The notes under the pieces were generated by a model. The model was not told the origin of the DNA. It did not search any database and was given only the letters and a program-made list of their open reading frames with translations. A stretch of DNA of 64,000 bases from Streptomyces atroolivaceus (GTDB lineage: Bacteria > Actinomycetota > Actinomycetes > Streptomycetales > Streptomycetaceae), in contig NZ_JNXG01000004.1 in assembly GCF_000717025.1 (NCBI RefSeq), positions 319,339 to 383,338 of the forward strand, in the 5' to 3' direction. Each line of letters begins with the position of its first letter. Position 1 is the stretch's first letter. Below are positions 47,204 through 56,740 of the stretch, piece after piece. The position numbers and the translations under genes are program-made.

Positions 47204-47971
47204 TCAGCCGCGTACCCCGCACAGGTGCAGCAGCGCCGCGATCCCGCGGTACGGATCGGTGCGCCCGGCCCGGTCCTCGGCGGCGAAGACCCGGGCCAGC
47301 TCCTCGGGACCGGGCAGCCCCGCCTCGTTGCTCACGTTGTCCGTGAAGACCCGTACGCCGTACCAGGCGTGCAGCGGGGCGGCGATCCCCGCGAGTGTGG
47401 CCCGCAGGGCCTCGAGCCGGTCCGCCCGGACGTCGAGACCGAGCCTGTTCGTGTACGTGTCCGTGTCGAACGCGGCCAGGGCCGCGCCGAAGTCGCCCGC
47501 CGTCCCCGGCCGCATCGCGAGCGCGTCCGCGTTCCGTACGAGCAGCGACAGCAGACCGCCGGGCGCCAGCATGCGGGCCAGGCCGGCCAGCATCGGGTCC
47601 GGCTCCGGGACGTACATCAGCACCCCGTGGCAGAGCACCACGTCGAAGCTGCCGGGCAGGAAGTGGACCCCGGTGTCCCGGCCGTCGCCCTCGATGAGGC
47701 GCACCCGCTCGCGGATGCCCTCGGGCTCGGCGGCGAGGGACTCCCGGGCGGTGTCCAGCATCGCGCCGTCGGACTCCAGGCCGGTCACGGAGTGCCCGGC
47801 CCGCGCCAGGCGCAGTGCCTGCGTGCCCTGGCCCATGCCGACGTCGAGCACCCGCAGCCGCTGCCCCACGGGGAAGCGGGCGGCTATCTGCTCGTCGAGC
47901 TGCCGGGCGACGAGCTCCTGGCGGACCGTGTTGCGCAGGCCGCCGAGCCCGTCCAGCCACTGGGAGGACAC
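47204..47971 (-). CDS. SAM-dependent methyltransferase, SmtA-like
   Basis: 255 residues. Motif I RVLDVGMGQGTQALRLARAG, then DSD-like GLESDGAMLDTARESL and SFDVVLCHGVLMYVPEPD, LLSLLVRNADALAMRPG. Close to the SmtA/CmoA-type class I fold. The GTG at 47971 lies 26 bases downstream of the DUF3043 stop; an alternative start could be upstream, inside it. Substrate unknown. Confidence 0.85.
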   Translation of the reverse strand: MSSQWLDGLGGLRNTVRQELVARQLDEQIAARFPVGQRLRVLDVGMGQGTQALRLARAGHSVTGLESDGAMLDTARESLAAEPEGIRERVRLIEGDGRDTGVHFLPGSFDVVLCHGVLMYVPEPDPMLAGLARMLAPGGLLSLLVRNADALAMRPGTAGDFGAALAAFDTDTYTNRLGLDVRADRLEALRATLAGIAAPLHAWYGVRVFTDNVSNEAGLPGPEELARVFAAEDRAGRTDPYRGIAALLHLCGVRG

Positions 47972-47997
47972 CCCCGTGAAGCCGGGGGTCTCCGTGC

Positions 47998-48597
47998 TCA
48001 GGGCCGCTCTCCCCGCTTGACCTGCGGCTTGGGCAGACGCAGTCGGCGCATCTGGAGCGTACGCATCAGGCCGTAGGCCACCGCGCCGCGCTTGGGAGTG
48101 TCCGGGAAGCGCTGGGCCAGCTGCTTCTTGAGGCGGAACCCGAGGCCGATGGAGTCGACGACGATCAGCACGATCACGCCGAGCCAGAGCAGCAGCGAGA
48201 TGTTCTGGATGTTCTGGACCTGGATGACGCTGAGGATCAGGATGACCACCGCGAGCGGAAGGAAATACTCCGCGATGCAGAAGCGCGAGTCCACGAAGTC
48301 ACGGACGAAGCGCCGCACCGGCCCCTTGTCACGCACCGGCAGGTAGCGCTCGTCGCCCGATGCGAGCGCCTCCCGCTGCCGGGCCATGTCGGCCCGGCGC
48401 GCTTCGCGCTGGCGCTTGGCGGCCTCCTTGCGGTCTGTCGGCGCGCCGCTGGAGGCACGTCGGCGCTGCGTCTGGGCCTCGCTGCGCTTGGGGGTGGGGC
48501 GACCCTTGGGAGCCTGGGGGTCGCGGGGCGTCTTGGAGAGGTCCGCCGTCACCTTGCCGGTGGGGGCCTTCTCTTCCTTGGAGCGGCTACGGAACAC
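47998..48597 (-). CDS. DUF3043 domain membrane protein
   Basis: 199 residues. Basic, disordered N-terminus (EKAPTGKVTADLSKTPRDPQAPKGRPTPKRSEAQTQRRRASSGAPTDRKEAAKRQREARRADM), followed by KGPVRRFVRDFVDSRFCIAEYFLPLAVVILIL and a second helix NISLLLWLGVIVLIVVDSIGLGF. That pattern is DUF3043, an actinobacterial family of unknown function. The GTG at 48597 gives VFRSRSKEEK. It is 283 bases from the divergent pspA gene. Confidence 0.87.
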   Translation of the reverse strand: MFRSRSKEEKAPTGKVTADLSKTPRDPQAPKGRPTPKRSEAQTQRRRASSGAPTDRKEAAKRQREARRADMARQREALASGDERYLPVRDKGPVRRFVRDFVDSRFCIAEYFLPLAVVILILSVIQVQNIQNISLLLWLGVIVLIVVDSIGLGFRLKKQLAQRFPDTPKRGAVAYGLMRTLQMRRLRLPKPQVKRGERP

Positions 48598-48880
48598 AAA
48601 ACCCAAGGGTACGGGGTCGGCCGGGACTACCGGAGACCGGCCGGGAACGATCCGGCAACGGCCTGCGCCCTGAAAAGTGTTCCGACAGGGGCAGAACGGA
48701 CGTTGCCGACGCATCCCTGATGTTCGTCTACTCCCTGCGCGGGAGCGGCCGCCGGCGTCAGTCGTCCTTGCGGAGGAGCACATCCGTGCTCGAACAGTGC
48801 GGTAATGGAGACAGGGCCCGTACTGTGGGTTCTGTTGGAGTGCTGGAGCTCAGTCCGTCAGAAGGGGGCGCGCGAAGCCC

Positions 48881-49675
48881 ATGAGCGGTGTCATGAAGCG
48901 TATGGGAATGATCTTCCGCGCGAAGGCAAACAAGGCCCTTGACCGGGCCGAGGATCCGCGCGAGACCCTCGATTACTCGTACCAGAAGCAGCTGGAGCTG
49001 CTCCAGAAGGTACGCCGCGGCGTCGCCGACGTGGCGACCTCGCGCAAGAGGCTGGAGCTGCAGCTGAATCAGCTGCAGGGGCAGTCGTCGAAGCTGGAGG
49101 ACCAGGGCCGCAAGGCTCTCGCGCTCGGCCGCGAGGACCTGGCCCGCGAGGCGCTGTCGAGGCGCGCCGCCCTTCAGCAGCAGGTCACGGACCTGGAGAC
49201 GCAGCACCAGACGCTGCAGGGTGAGGAGGAGAAGCTCACTCTCGCGGCCCAGCGTCTGCAGGCCAAGGTCGATGCCTTCCGGACGAAGAAGGAGACCATC
49301 AAGGCCACCTACACCGCGGCCCAGGCCCAGACCCGGATCGGCGAGGCCTTCTCGGGCATCTCCGAGGAGATGGGCGACGTCGGCCTGGCGATCCAGCGGG
49401 CCGAGGACAAGACCCAGCAGCTCCAGGCCCGCGCGGGCGCCATCGACGAACTGCTGGCCTCCGGGGCCCTCGACGACGCCTCCGGCACGGCGAAGGACGA
49501 CATCGCCGCCGAGCTGGACCGGATCTCCGGTGGTACGGATGTGGAACTGGAGCTGCAGCGCATGAAGGCCGAGCTGGCCGGGGGTTCCGCCGGGCAGCAG
49601 CAGGCCATCGAGGGCGGCGCCGAGGACGCGGCACCGCAGCAGCAGCAGTCTCCGCACAGGTTCGACAAGCAGTGA
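48881..49675 (+). CDS. PspA/IM30 family membrane-stress protein
   Basis: 264 residues. Long coiled-coil, mostly alpha-helical, with an N-terminal amphipathic helix GMIFRAKANKALDRAEDPRETLDYSYQKQLELLQKVRRGVADVATSRKRLELQ. Residues 60-190 are heptad-rich (EDQGRKALALGREDLAREALSRRAALQQQV). PspA binds stressed membranes and keeps proton motive force. The tail is Gln- and Gly-rich. Start ATG at 48881; an internal ATG three codons later is possible. Next gene is its partner PspAA. Confidence 0.93.
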   Translation: MSGVMKRMGMIFRAKANKALDRAEDPRETLDYSYQKQLELLQKVRRGVADVATSRKRLELQLNQLQGQSSKLEDQGRKALALGREDLAREALSRRAALQQQVTDLETQHQTLQGEEEKLTLAAQRLQAKVDAFRTKKETIKATYTAAQAQTRIGEAFSGISEEMGDVGLAIQRAEDKTQQLQARAGAIDELLASGALDDASGTAKDDIAAELDRISGGTDVELELQRMKAELAGGSAGQQQAIEGGAEDAAPQQQQSPHRFDKQ

Positions 49676-49685
49676 GGGCGGCGTC

Positions 49686-49964
49686 ATGATCGTACGGATC
49701 ATGGGGGAGGGCCAGGTCGTACTGGCCGACAGTCATGTCGCCGAGCTGAACAAGCTCGACGACATACTCCTCGCGGAGATGGAGAGCGGTGACGGACCAG
49801 GCTTCCGCACCACGCTCCACGCGCTTCTGGACAAGGTGCGCGAGCTCGGCTCGCCGCTCCCCGACGACTCCCTGGAGCCGTCCGAACTGATCCTGCCGGC
49901 ACCCGACGCCACCCTCGAAGAGGTGCGCTCCATGCTCCGCGACGACGGGCTGATCCCCGGCTGA
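49686..49964 (+). CDS. PspAA domain protein, partner of PspA
   Basis: 92 residues, acidic: MIVRIMGEGQVVLADSHVAELNKLDDILLAEMESGDG, then LPAPDATLEEVRSMLRDDGLIPG. This is the PspAA domain found next to PspA in actinobacteria. It starts ten bases after the pspA stop, so they are one operon. Confidence 0.9.
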   Translation: MIVRIMGEGQVVLADSHVAELNKLDDILLAEMESGDGPGFRTTLHALLDKVRELGSPLPDDSLEPSELILPAPDATLEEVRSMLRDDGLIPG

Positions 49965-49984
49965 CCGGCCACCTCCGCACTCCG

Positions 49985-50022
49985 ACGACGCCCCGCCCGG
50001 CCCGCCCGGCGCGGGGCGTCGT
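49985..50022 (+). terminator. Terminator of the pspA operon
   Basis: Stem ACGACGCCCCGC / GCGGGGCGTCGT (12 pairs) with a 14-base GC loop, 20 bases after the PspAA stop. Confidence 0.85.
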
Positions 50023-50102
50023 GCTGTCCCGCCCCGTGCCGTGACGACGTCCGGAGACCGTACGGACCGCCGAACCGGCGGCAGGCCGTACCGTGGTCCG
50101 AC

Positions 50103-51368
50103 GTGACCACCCTCGGAACCGGGTTCGCGCGCGCCCGACGCTGGCTGCGCGGCCATCCCCTCGCCTTCGACGGTGGCCTCGCCGCGGCCGTGCTCGTCTG
50201 CATGGTCTGCGCGTCGTTCGCCGAGCCGAATCCGGGCCACGGGCCGGTCTTCGGAGTCCGGACACCCGGCCCGTCCAGCGTGCTGCTGATGGTGCTCGGG
50301 GCCGGGGCGCTCGTCCTGCGCCGCCGCGAGCCCATGGCGGTGCTCGCCGTCACCGGGCTGCTGTCCGCCGCCGAGTTCGCCCTGACGGATCCTCCCGCCC
50401 CCGTCGTGATGAGCGCGGTCATCGCGCTCTTCACCGTCGCGGCCAGCACCGACCGCCCCACCACCTGGCGGGTCGGCCTGCTGACCATGGGCGTGCTGAC
50501 CGTGACCGCGATGGTGGCCGGCACGACGCCCTGGTACAGCCAGGAGAACCTCGGCGTCCTCGCCTGGACGGGGCTGGCCGGGGCCGCCGGCGACGCGGTC
50601 CGCAGCAGACGCGCGTTCATCGACGCGATCAGGGAACGGGCCGAACGCGCGGAGCGCACCCGCGAGGAGGAGGCCCGCCGCAGGGTGGCCGAGGAGCGGC
50701 TGAGGATCGCCCGGGACCTGCACGACGTCGTCGCCCACCACATCGCCCTGGTCAACGTCCAGGCCGGGGTCGCGGCGCACGTCATGGACAAGCGCCCCGA
50801 CCAGGCGAAGGAGGCACTCGCCCACGTGCGGGAAGCCAGCCGCTCCGCCCTCAACGAGCTGCGGACCACGGTCGGGCTGCTGCGCCAGTCCGGCGACCCG
50901 GAGGCGCCCACGGAACCCGCGCCGGGGCTCGCCGTCCTCGACACCCTGGTCGACACCTTCCGTAACGCCGGGCTCCCCGTCGAGGTGGCCTGCACCGACC
51001 CCGACAGGCCGCTGCCCGCGGCGGTCGACCTCGCGGCCTACCGGATCATCCAGGAAGCCCTGACCAACGTGCGCAAACACGCGGGTGCCGGTGCCAGGGC
51101 CGAGGTGAGCGTCGTACGGGTCGGGCGGACCGTGGAGGTCACCGTGCTCGACGACGGCCGGGGGGCGGATCCCCGGCCGCCGTCGGCCGACGGCGGCCGG
51201 CACGGTCTGATCGGCATGCGCGAACGCGTCACCGCACTCGGCGGCAGGCTCACGGCAGGGCCCCGTTACGGAGGCGGATTCAGGGTGCATGCGATCCTGC
51301 CCGTCGAGTCCCGCACACACGCTCCGGAAGTACCGGGCGCGGCGGGGACGACGGGGGGATGCGCGTGA
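50103..51368 (+). CDS. Two-component sensor histidine kinase (HisKA_3 type)
   Basis: 421 residues. About five or six transmembrane segments in the first 160 residues (GLAAAVLVCMVCASF, SVLLMVLGAGALVL, VVMSAVIALFTVAAS, VGLLTMGVLTVTAMVAG). H-box RLRIARDLHDVVAHHIALVNVQAG, then HATPase features AYRIIQEALTNVRKHAGAGA and VTVLDDGRGAD, with HGLIGMRERV. Start GTG at 50103. It overlaps its response regulator (GTGA). The nearby RND pump could be a target. Confidence 0.93.
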   Translation: MTTLGTGFARARRWLRGHPLAFDGGLAAAVLVCMVCASFAEPNPGHGPVFGVRTPGPSSVLLMVLGAGALVLRRREPMAVLAVTGLLSAAEFALTDPPAPVVMSAVIALFTVAASTDRPTTWRVGLLTMGVLTVTAMVAGTTPWYSQENLGVLAWTGLAGAAGDAVRSRRAFIDAIRERAERAERTREEEARRRVAEERLRIARDLHDVVAHHIALVNVQAGVAAHVMDKRPDQAKEALAHVREASRSALNELRTTVGLLRQSGDPEAPTEPAPGLAVLDTLVDTFRNAGLPVEVACTDPDRPLPAAVDLAAYRIIQEALTNVRKHAGAGARAEVSVVRVGRTVEVTVLDDGRGADPRPPSADGGRHGLIGMRERVTALGGRLTAGPRYGGGFRVHAILPVESRTHAPEVPGAAGTTGGCA

Positions 51369-52054
51369 CGCCCATCAAGGTGCTGCTCGCCGACGACCAG
51401 GCGTTGCTGCGCAGCGCGTTCCGGGTGCTGGTCGACTCCGAGCCCGACATGCGGGTCGTCGGTGAGGCCGCCGACGGGGCGGAGGCCGTGGCCCTGGCCC
51501 GTTCGACGCTCGCCGACGTGGTGCTGATGGACATCCGGATGCCGGGCACCGACGGGCTCGCCGCCACCCGGATGATCAGCGCCGACCCGGACCTGGCGGG
51601 CGTGCGGATCGTCATGCTCACCACCTTCGAGGTGGACGAGTACGTCGTCCAGTCCCTCCGCGCCGGCGCCTCCGGCTTCCTGGGCAAGGGGGCGGAACCG
51701 GACGAACTGCTCAACGCCATCCGGGTCGCCGCCGCCGGTGAGGCGCTGCTCTCCCCGGCCGCGACCAAGGGCCTCATCGCCAGCTTCCTCGCCCAGCCGG
51801 GCAGCGCCGGGGAGGGACCCGAGGGCGCGGCGTACTCCGAGCGCCTCGCCGCGCTCACGGGGCGCGAGCGAGAGGTGCTCGTCCAGGTGGCGGGCGGGCA
51901 CTCCAACGACCAGATCGCCGACCGGCTCGTCGTCAGCCCGCTCACCGTGAAGACCCATGTGAACCGGGCGATGGCGAAGCTCGGCGCACGGGACCGGGCC
52001 CAATTGGTCGTCATTGCCTACGAATCGGGCCTGGTCCGCCCCAGGGTGGAGTGA
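51359..52054 (+). CDS. LuxR/NarL family response regulator
   Basis: 231 residues. Receiver with phospho-Asp in DVVLMDIRMPGTDG, then LTGREREVLVQVAGGHSNDQIADRLVVSPLTVKTHVNRAMAKLG (LuxR HTH). The ATG at 51359 and the in-frame GTG at 51365, which overlaps the kinase stop as GTGA, are both possible; either way the pair is coupled. Confidence 0.93.
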   Translation: MRVTPIKVLLADDQALLRSAFRVLVDSEPDMRVVGEAADGAEAVALARSTLADVVLMDIRMPGTDGLAATRMISADPDLAGVRIVMLTTFEVDEYVVQSLRAGASGFLGKGAEPDELLNAIRVAAAGEALLSPAATKGLIASFLAQPGSAGEGPEGAAYSERLAALTGREREVLVQVAGGHSNDQIADRLVVSPLTVKTHVNRAMAKLGARDRAQLVVIAYESGLVRPRVE

Positions 52055-52086
52055 CGGGTGTAGTCCCGGCTACTCCAGCTGCGGTA

Positions 52087-52130
52087 TGCGCGAGATAAGA
52101 AAGCAACCCGGGGACCGACGATCTCGCGCA
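52087..52130. promoter_or_regulatory. Inverted repeat upstream of the RND pump
   Basis: Perfect 10-base arms TGCGCGAGAT (52087-52096) and ATCTCGCGCA (52121-52130), 24 bases apart, in the 207-base gap between the response regulator and the pump. It could be a two-site operator for the regulator or an early hairpin in the pump mRNA. Confidence 0.4.
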
Positions 52131-52261
52131 CGGAACCGGCGATCGTATAGGTGGCGGGCTGTGTCCCCTGTGATCACCGAAGCGAGCTCCGCAGTGAGCG
52201 CCGACGTGGGCACCGAGCAGCCGCCCATCTGCCGCGTAAGCCACAGAAGAGAGACCCACCC

Positions 52262-55200
52262 ATGTCCTGGCTGTCCAGATTCAGCCTCGCGCAACGGGCC
52301 CTGATCGGGCTGATCTCGATCGTCGCGCTCGTTTTCGGAGCGATAGCGATCCCGCAGCTCAAGCAGCAGCTGCTGCCCACCATCGAACTGCCGATGGTTT
52401 CGGTGCTGGCGCCCTACCAGGGTGCGTCCCCCGACGTGGTCGAGAAGCAGGTCGTAGAACCCCTCGAGGACGCCATCAAGGCCGTCGACGGGGTCGAGGG
52501 TGTCACGTCGACCGCCAGCGAGGGAAGCGCCGTCATCATGGCGACCTTCGACTTCGGCGACGAGGGCACGAAGCAGCTCGTCGCCGACATCCAGCAGGCC
52601 GTCAACCGTGCCCGCATCCAGCTTCCCGAGGATGTGGACCCGCAGGTCATCGCCGGTTCCACCGACGACATCCCGACCGTCGTCCTCGCCGTCACCTCCG
52701 ACAAGGACCAGCAGGCGCTCGCCGACGAGCTGGACCGCACGGTCGTTCCCGCCCTCGAGGACATCGAGGGTGTCGGCCAGGTCGCCGTCGACGGAGTGCA
52801 GGACCTCCAGGTCGCCGTCGTACCCGACGACAGGAAGCTCGCCGCGGCCGGCATGAACGCCGGTTCGCTGGCCCAGGCCCTCCAGGCAGGCGGCGCCACC
52901 GTCCCGGCCGGTTCCTTCTCCGAGGCGGGCAAGAGCCGCACCATCCAGGTGGGCGGCCCCTTCACCTCGCTCCAGCAGATCGAGGACCTGAAGGTCTCCG
53001 CGGCGGACCCGGCGTCGGGCAAGCCGGGGAAGCCGGTCCGTGTGGGTGACGTCGCCACGGTGAAGCAGGAGCCCGCCACCGCGGTCTCCATCACGCGTAC
53101 GAACGGCAAGCCGAGCCTCGCCGTCATGGCGACGATGGACAAGGACGGCAGCGCCGTCGCCATCTCCGACGCGGTCCAGGACAAGCTGCCGGACCTGCGC
53201 GAGGACCTCGGCGCGGACGCGGAGCTGACCGTCGTGTCCGACCAGGGCCCCGCCGTCTCCAAGGCGATCTCCGGCCTGACCACGGAGGGCGCGCTCGGCC
53301 TGCTCTTCGCGGTCGTCGTGATCCTGGTGTTCCTCGCGTCGATCCGCTCGACGCTGGTCACCGCGGTCTCCATCCCGCTCTCCGTGGTCCTCGCGCTGAT
53401 CGTGCTCTGGACCCGTGACCTGTCGCTGAACATGCTGACCCTCGGCGCGCTGACCATCGCGATCGGCCGCGTCGTCGACGACTCGATCGTGGTCCTGGAG
53501 AACATCAAGCGGCACCTCGGCTACGGCGAGGAGCGCCAGTCGGCGATCATCACCGCGGTCAAGGAGGTGGCCGGCGCGGTCACCTCGTCCACGCTCACCA
53601 CCGTCGCGGTGTTCCTGCCCATCGGTCTGGTCGGAGGCATGGTCGGCCAGCTCTTCGGTTCGTTCTCCCTCACGGTCACAGCGGCCCTGCTGGCCTCCCT
53701 GCTGGTCTCGCTGACCGTGGTTCCGGTCCTCTCGTACTGGTTCCTGCGGGCCCCCAAGGGCACCGACACCGACCCGGACGAGGCGCGCCGCAAGGCCGAG
53801 GAGAAGGAAGCCGCCAGCCGGCTCCAGCGGATCTACGTCCCGGTGCTGCGCTTCGCGACCCGCCGCCGCGTGACCAGCATCGTCATCGCGCTCGTGGTCC
53901 TGTTCGGCACCTTCGGCATGGCACCCCTGCTGAAGACGAACTTCTTCGACCAGGGCGAGCAGGAAGTCCTCTCCATCAAGCAGGAGCTGACTCCGGGCAC
54001 CAGCCTGGCCGCCGCCGACGAGGCCGCGCAGAAGGTCGAGAAGGTCCTCGCCGGCGACGACGGCGTCGAGGACTACCAGGTCACCGTCGGCTCCTCCGGC
54101 TTCATGGCGGCCTTCGGCGGCGGTACGGGTGCCAACCAGGCCTCCTACCAGGTCACCCTCAAGGACGCGGCGGACTTCGACGCCACCCAGGACCGGATCG
54201 ACGAGGCCCTGGGCAAGCTCGACGGCATCGGCGACACCACGATCGCCGCGGGTGACGGCTTCGGCAGCCAGGACCTGAGCGTCGTGGTCAAGGCCGCCGA
54301 CGCGGACGTCCTGAAGAAGGCGTCCGAAGCGGTACGGGGCGAGGTCGCCGAGCTCGAGGACGTCACCGATGTCCAGAGCGACCTGGCCCAGAGCGTCCCG
54401 CGCATCTCGGTCAAGGCCAACGACAAGGCGGCCGACGCCGGATTCAACCAGACGACGCTCGGTGCGGCGGTCGCCGGCGCGGTGCGCGGCACCCCGTCCG
54501 GCAAGGCGATCATGGACGACACCGAGCGTGACGTCGTCATCAGGTCCTCGCGCCCGGCCACCACCATGGCCGAGCTGAAGGCGCTGCCGCTCGGCCCCGT
54601 GAAGCTCGGCGACATCGCCGACGTGGAACTGGTCCCCGGCCCGGTCACGATGACCCGGATCGATGGTCAGCGCGCCGCGACGATCACCGCCAAGCCGACC
54701 GACGACAACACGGGCGCGGTCACCGCCTCGCTCCAGACGAAGATCAACGCACTGGACCTCCCGGAGGGCGCCACCGCGACCATCGGTGGTGTCTCCGAGG
54801 ACCAGAACGACGCCTTCATGAAGCTCGGCCTGGCCATGCTGGCGGCCATCGCGATCATCTTCATGCTGCTGGTGGCCACCTTCCGGTCGCTCATCCAGCC
54901 GTTGATCCTGCTGGTCTCCATCCCCTTCGCCGCGACGGGCGCCCTCGGCCTCCTGATCGTCACCGGCACCCCGATGGGCGTTCCGGCGATGATCGGCATG
55001 CTGATGCTGATCGGCATCGTGGTGACCAACGCGATCGTGCTGATCGACCTGATCAACCAGTACAGGTCGCAGGGCATGGGCGTCGTCGAGGCGGTCGTGG
55101 AGGGCGGTCGTCACCGTCTGCGCCCGATCCTGATGACGGCACTCGCGACGATCTTCGCGCTGCTCCCGATGGCGCTCGGCGTCACGGGCGAGGGCGGCTT

Positions 55201-55417
55201 CATCTCGCAGCCGCTGGCGGTCGTGGTGATCGGCGGTCTGATCACCTCCACGCTGCTGACCCTGCTCCTGGTGCCGACGCTCTACGCGATGGTCGAGCTC
55301 CGCAAGGAGCGCCGCGCGAAGAAGAAGGCGGCCAAGCGCGAGGCGAAGTCCGGCGAGAAGGCCCCGGAGACGGCGGAGGAAGCCACCTCCCCGGAGCCGG
55401 AGGCCGCGAAGGCCTGA
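52262..55417 (+). CDS. RND efflux transporter (AcrB/HAE1 type)
   Basis: 1051 residues. Twelve-helix RND topology with two large periplasmic-type loops. Starts SWLSRFSLAQRALIGLISIVALVFGAIAIPQLKQQLLP; the helix 4 region IGRVVDDSIVVLENIKRHL carries the family's Asp pair for proton transport. The C-terminal tail is Lys/Ala/Glu-rich. In a monoderm bacterium there is no outer membrane partner, and no adaptor gene is adjacent. Probable drug or lipid exporter; substrates unknown. Preceded by a two-component pair. Confidence 0.93.
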   Translation: MSWLSRFSLAQRALIGLISIVALVFGAIAIPQLKQQLLPTIELPMVSVLAPYQGASPDVVEKQVVEPLEDAIKAVDGVEGVTSTASEGSAVIMATFDFGDEGTKQLVADIQQAVNRARIQLPEDVDPQVIAGSTDDIPTVVLAVTSDKDQQALADELDRTVVPALEDIEGVGQVAVDGVQDLQVAVVPDDRKLAAAGMNAGSLAQALQAGGATVPAGSFSEAGKSRTIQVGGPFTSLQQIEDLKVSAADPASGKPGKPVRVGDVATVKQEPATAVSITRTNGKPSLAVMATMDKDGSAVAISDAVQDKLPDLREDLGADAELTVVSDQGPAVSKAISGLTTEGALGLLFAVVVILVFLASIRSTLVTAVSIPLSVVLALIVLWTRDLSLNMLTLGALTIAIGRVVDDSIVVLENIKRHLGYGEERQSAIITAVKEVAGAVTSSTLTTVAVFLPIGLVGGMVGQLFGSFSLTVTAALLASLLVSLTVVPVLSYWFLRAPKGTDTDPDEARRKAEEKEAASRLQRIYVPVLRFATRRRVTSIVIALVVLFGTFGMAPLLKTNFFDQGEQEVLSIKQELTPGTSLAAADEAAQKVEKVLAGDDGVEDYQVTVGSSGFMAAFGGGTGANQASYQVTLKDAADFDATQDRIDEALGKLDGIGDTTIAAGDGFGSQDLSVVVKAADADVLKKASEAVRGEVAELEDVTDVQSDLAQSVPRISVKANDKAADAGFNQTTLGAAVAGAVRGTPSGKAIMDDTERDVVIRSSRPATTMAELKALPLGPVKLGDIADVELVPGPVTMTRIDGQRAATITAKPTDDNTGAVTASLQTKINALDLPEGATATIGGVSEDQNDAFMKLGLAMLAAIAIIFMLLVATFRSLIQPLILLVSIPFAATGALGLLIVTGTPMGVPAMIGMLMLIGIVVTNAIVLIDLINQYRSQGMGVVEAVVEGGRHRLRPILMTALATIFALLPMALGVTGEGGFISQPLAVVVIGGLITSTLLTLLLVPTLYAMVELRKERRAKKKAAKREAKSGEKAPETAEEATSPEPEAAKA

Positions 55418-55437
55418 CACATCGGCCCCCGGCCACG

Positions 55438-55480
55438 GAGAAGGCCCCCGACGCCGCACTGCGGCGTCGGGGGCCTTCTC
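55438..55480. terminator. Bidirectional terminator between the RND gene and nadA
   Basis: A perfect 21-base inverted repeat (GAGAAGGCCCCCGACGCC... and its complement) around a single C; in RNA the tip GCACTGC forms the loop. Between convergent genes. Confidence 0.92.
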
Positions 55481-55517
55481 CTTCGGGGCCGGGCCGGTGG
55501 ACGCGGCCCACCACCGC

Positions 55518-56696
55518 CTACGGCAGCGCCAGCATCCGCTCCAGCGCCAGCTTGGCGTACTTCTCCGTCTCCGCTTCCACCTGGATCCGGTTGACCAGGT
55601 TGCCCTCGGCCAGGGACTCCAGGGTCCACACCAGGTGCGGCAGGTCGATCCGGTTCATCGTCGAGCAGAAGCACACCGTCTTGTCGAGGAAGACGATCTC
55701 CTTGTCCTCGGCGGCGAAACGGTTCGCCAGCCGGCGCACCAGGTTCAGTTCCGTGCCGATCGCCCACTTGGAGCCGGCAGGAGCCGCCTCCAGGGCCTTG
55801 ATGATGTACTCCGTCGAGCCCACCTGGTCCGCGGCGGCCACGACCTCGTGCTTGCACTCCGGGTGCACCAGCACGTTGACGCCCGGGATCCGCTCCCGTA
55901 CGTCGTTGACGGACTCGACCGAGAAGCGCCCGTGCACCGAGCAGTGCCCGCGCCACAGGATCATCTTCGCGTCGCGCAGCTCCTCGGCGGTCAGGCCGCC
56001 GTTCGGCTTGTGCGGGTTGTAGAGGACGCAGTCCTCCAGGGTTATCCCCATGTCCCGCACGGCCGTGTTCCGGCCGAGGTGCTGGTCCGGCAGGAACAGC
56101 ACCTTCTCGCCCTGCTCGAAGGCCCATTCCAGGGCCCGCTTCGCGTTGGACGAGGTGCAGATGGTGCCGCCGTGCCTGCCGGTGAAGGCCTTGATGTCGG
56201 CGGAGGAGTTCATGTACGAGACCGGCACGACCTGGTCGGCGACCCCGGCCTCCGTCAGCACGTCCCAGCACTCGGCGACCTGCTCCGCGGTGGCCATGTC
56301 GGCCATCGAGCAGCCGGCGGCGAGGTCCGGCAGGACGACCTTCTGGTCGTCGCCGGTCAGGATGTCCGCGGACTCGGCCATGAAGTGCACGCCGCAGAAG
56401 ACGATGTACTCCGCCTCGGGCCGCGCCGCCGCGTCCCGGGCGAGCTTGAAGGAGTCGCCGGTGACGTCCGCGAACTGGATGACCTCGTCGCGCTGGTAGT
56501 GGTGGCCGAGCACGAAGACCTTGTCCCCGAGCTTCTCCTTGGCGGCACGAGCCCGCTCCACCAGGTCCGGGTCGGACGGGGAGGGCAGGTCACCGGGGCA
56601 TTCGACCCCGCGCTCGCTCCGCGGGTCGGCCTCGCGGCCGAGCAGCAGAAGGGCGAGGGGTGTCGGCTGGACATCCAGGGGCTGGGCGGTGGTCAC
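55518..56696 (-). CDS. nadA: Quinolinate synthase
   Basis: 392 residues. Condenses iminoaspartate with dihydroxyacetone phosphate in NAD synthesis; uses a [4Fe-4S] cluster held by conserved Cys (VFCGVHFMAE, LAAGCSMADM and FLDKTVCFCSTMN are visible). GHHYQRDE near residue 65 and SSNAKRALEW are family signatures. The GTG at 56696 is chosen over the one at 56705, because AAAGG stands nine bases before the former and directly abuts the latter. It is divergent from erpA. nadB and nadC are not in the window. Confidence 0.95.
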   Translation of the reverse strand: MTTAQPLDVQPTPLALLLLGREADPRSERGVECPGDLPSPSDPDLVERARAAKEKLGDKVFVLGHHYQRDEVIQFADVTGDSFKLARDAAARPEAEYIVFCGVHFMAESADILTGDDQKVVLPDLAAGCSMADMATAEQVAECWDVLTEAGVADQVVPVSYMNSSADIKAFTGRHGGTICTSSNAKRALEWAFEQGEKVLFLPDQHLGRNTAVRDMGITLEDCVLYNPHKPNGGLTAEELRDAKMILWRGHCSVHGRFSVESVNDVRERIPGVNVLVHPECKHEVVAAADQVGSTEYIIKALEAAPAGSKWAIGTELNLVRRLANRFAAEDKEIVFLDKTVCFCSTMNRIDLPHLVWTLESLAEGNLVNRIQVEAETEKYAKLALERMLALP

Positions 56697-56740
56697 GACA
56701 CGCACCCTTTCTTTTCTGCGGAACGCCTTTTCGTCTAATT

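Noticed and set aside
48778..48806. LexA-type SOS box before pspA (TCGAAC half)
   Set aside because: Only one half matches; the GTTCGA half is missing.
52070..55459. 1129-residue minus-strand frame opposite the RND gene
   Set aside because: Asp/Arg/Gly/His-rich shadow without any recognisable motif.
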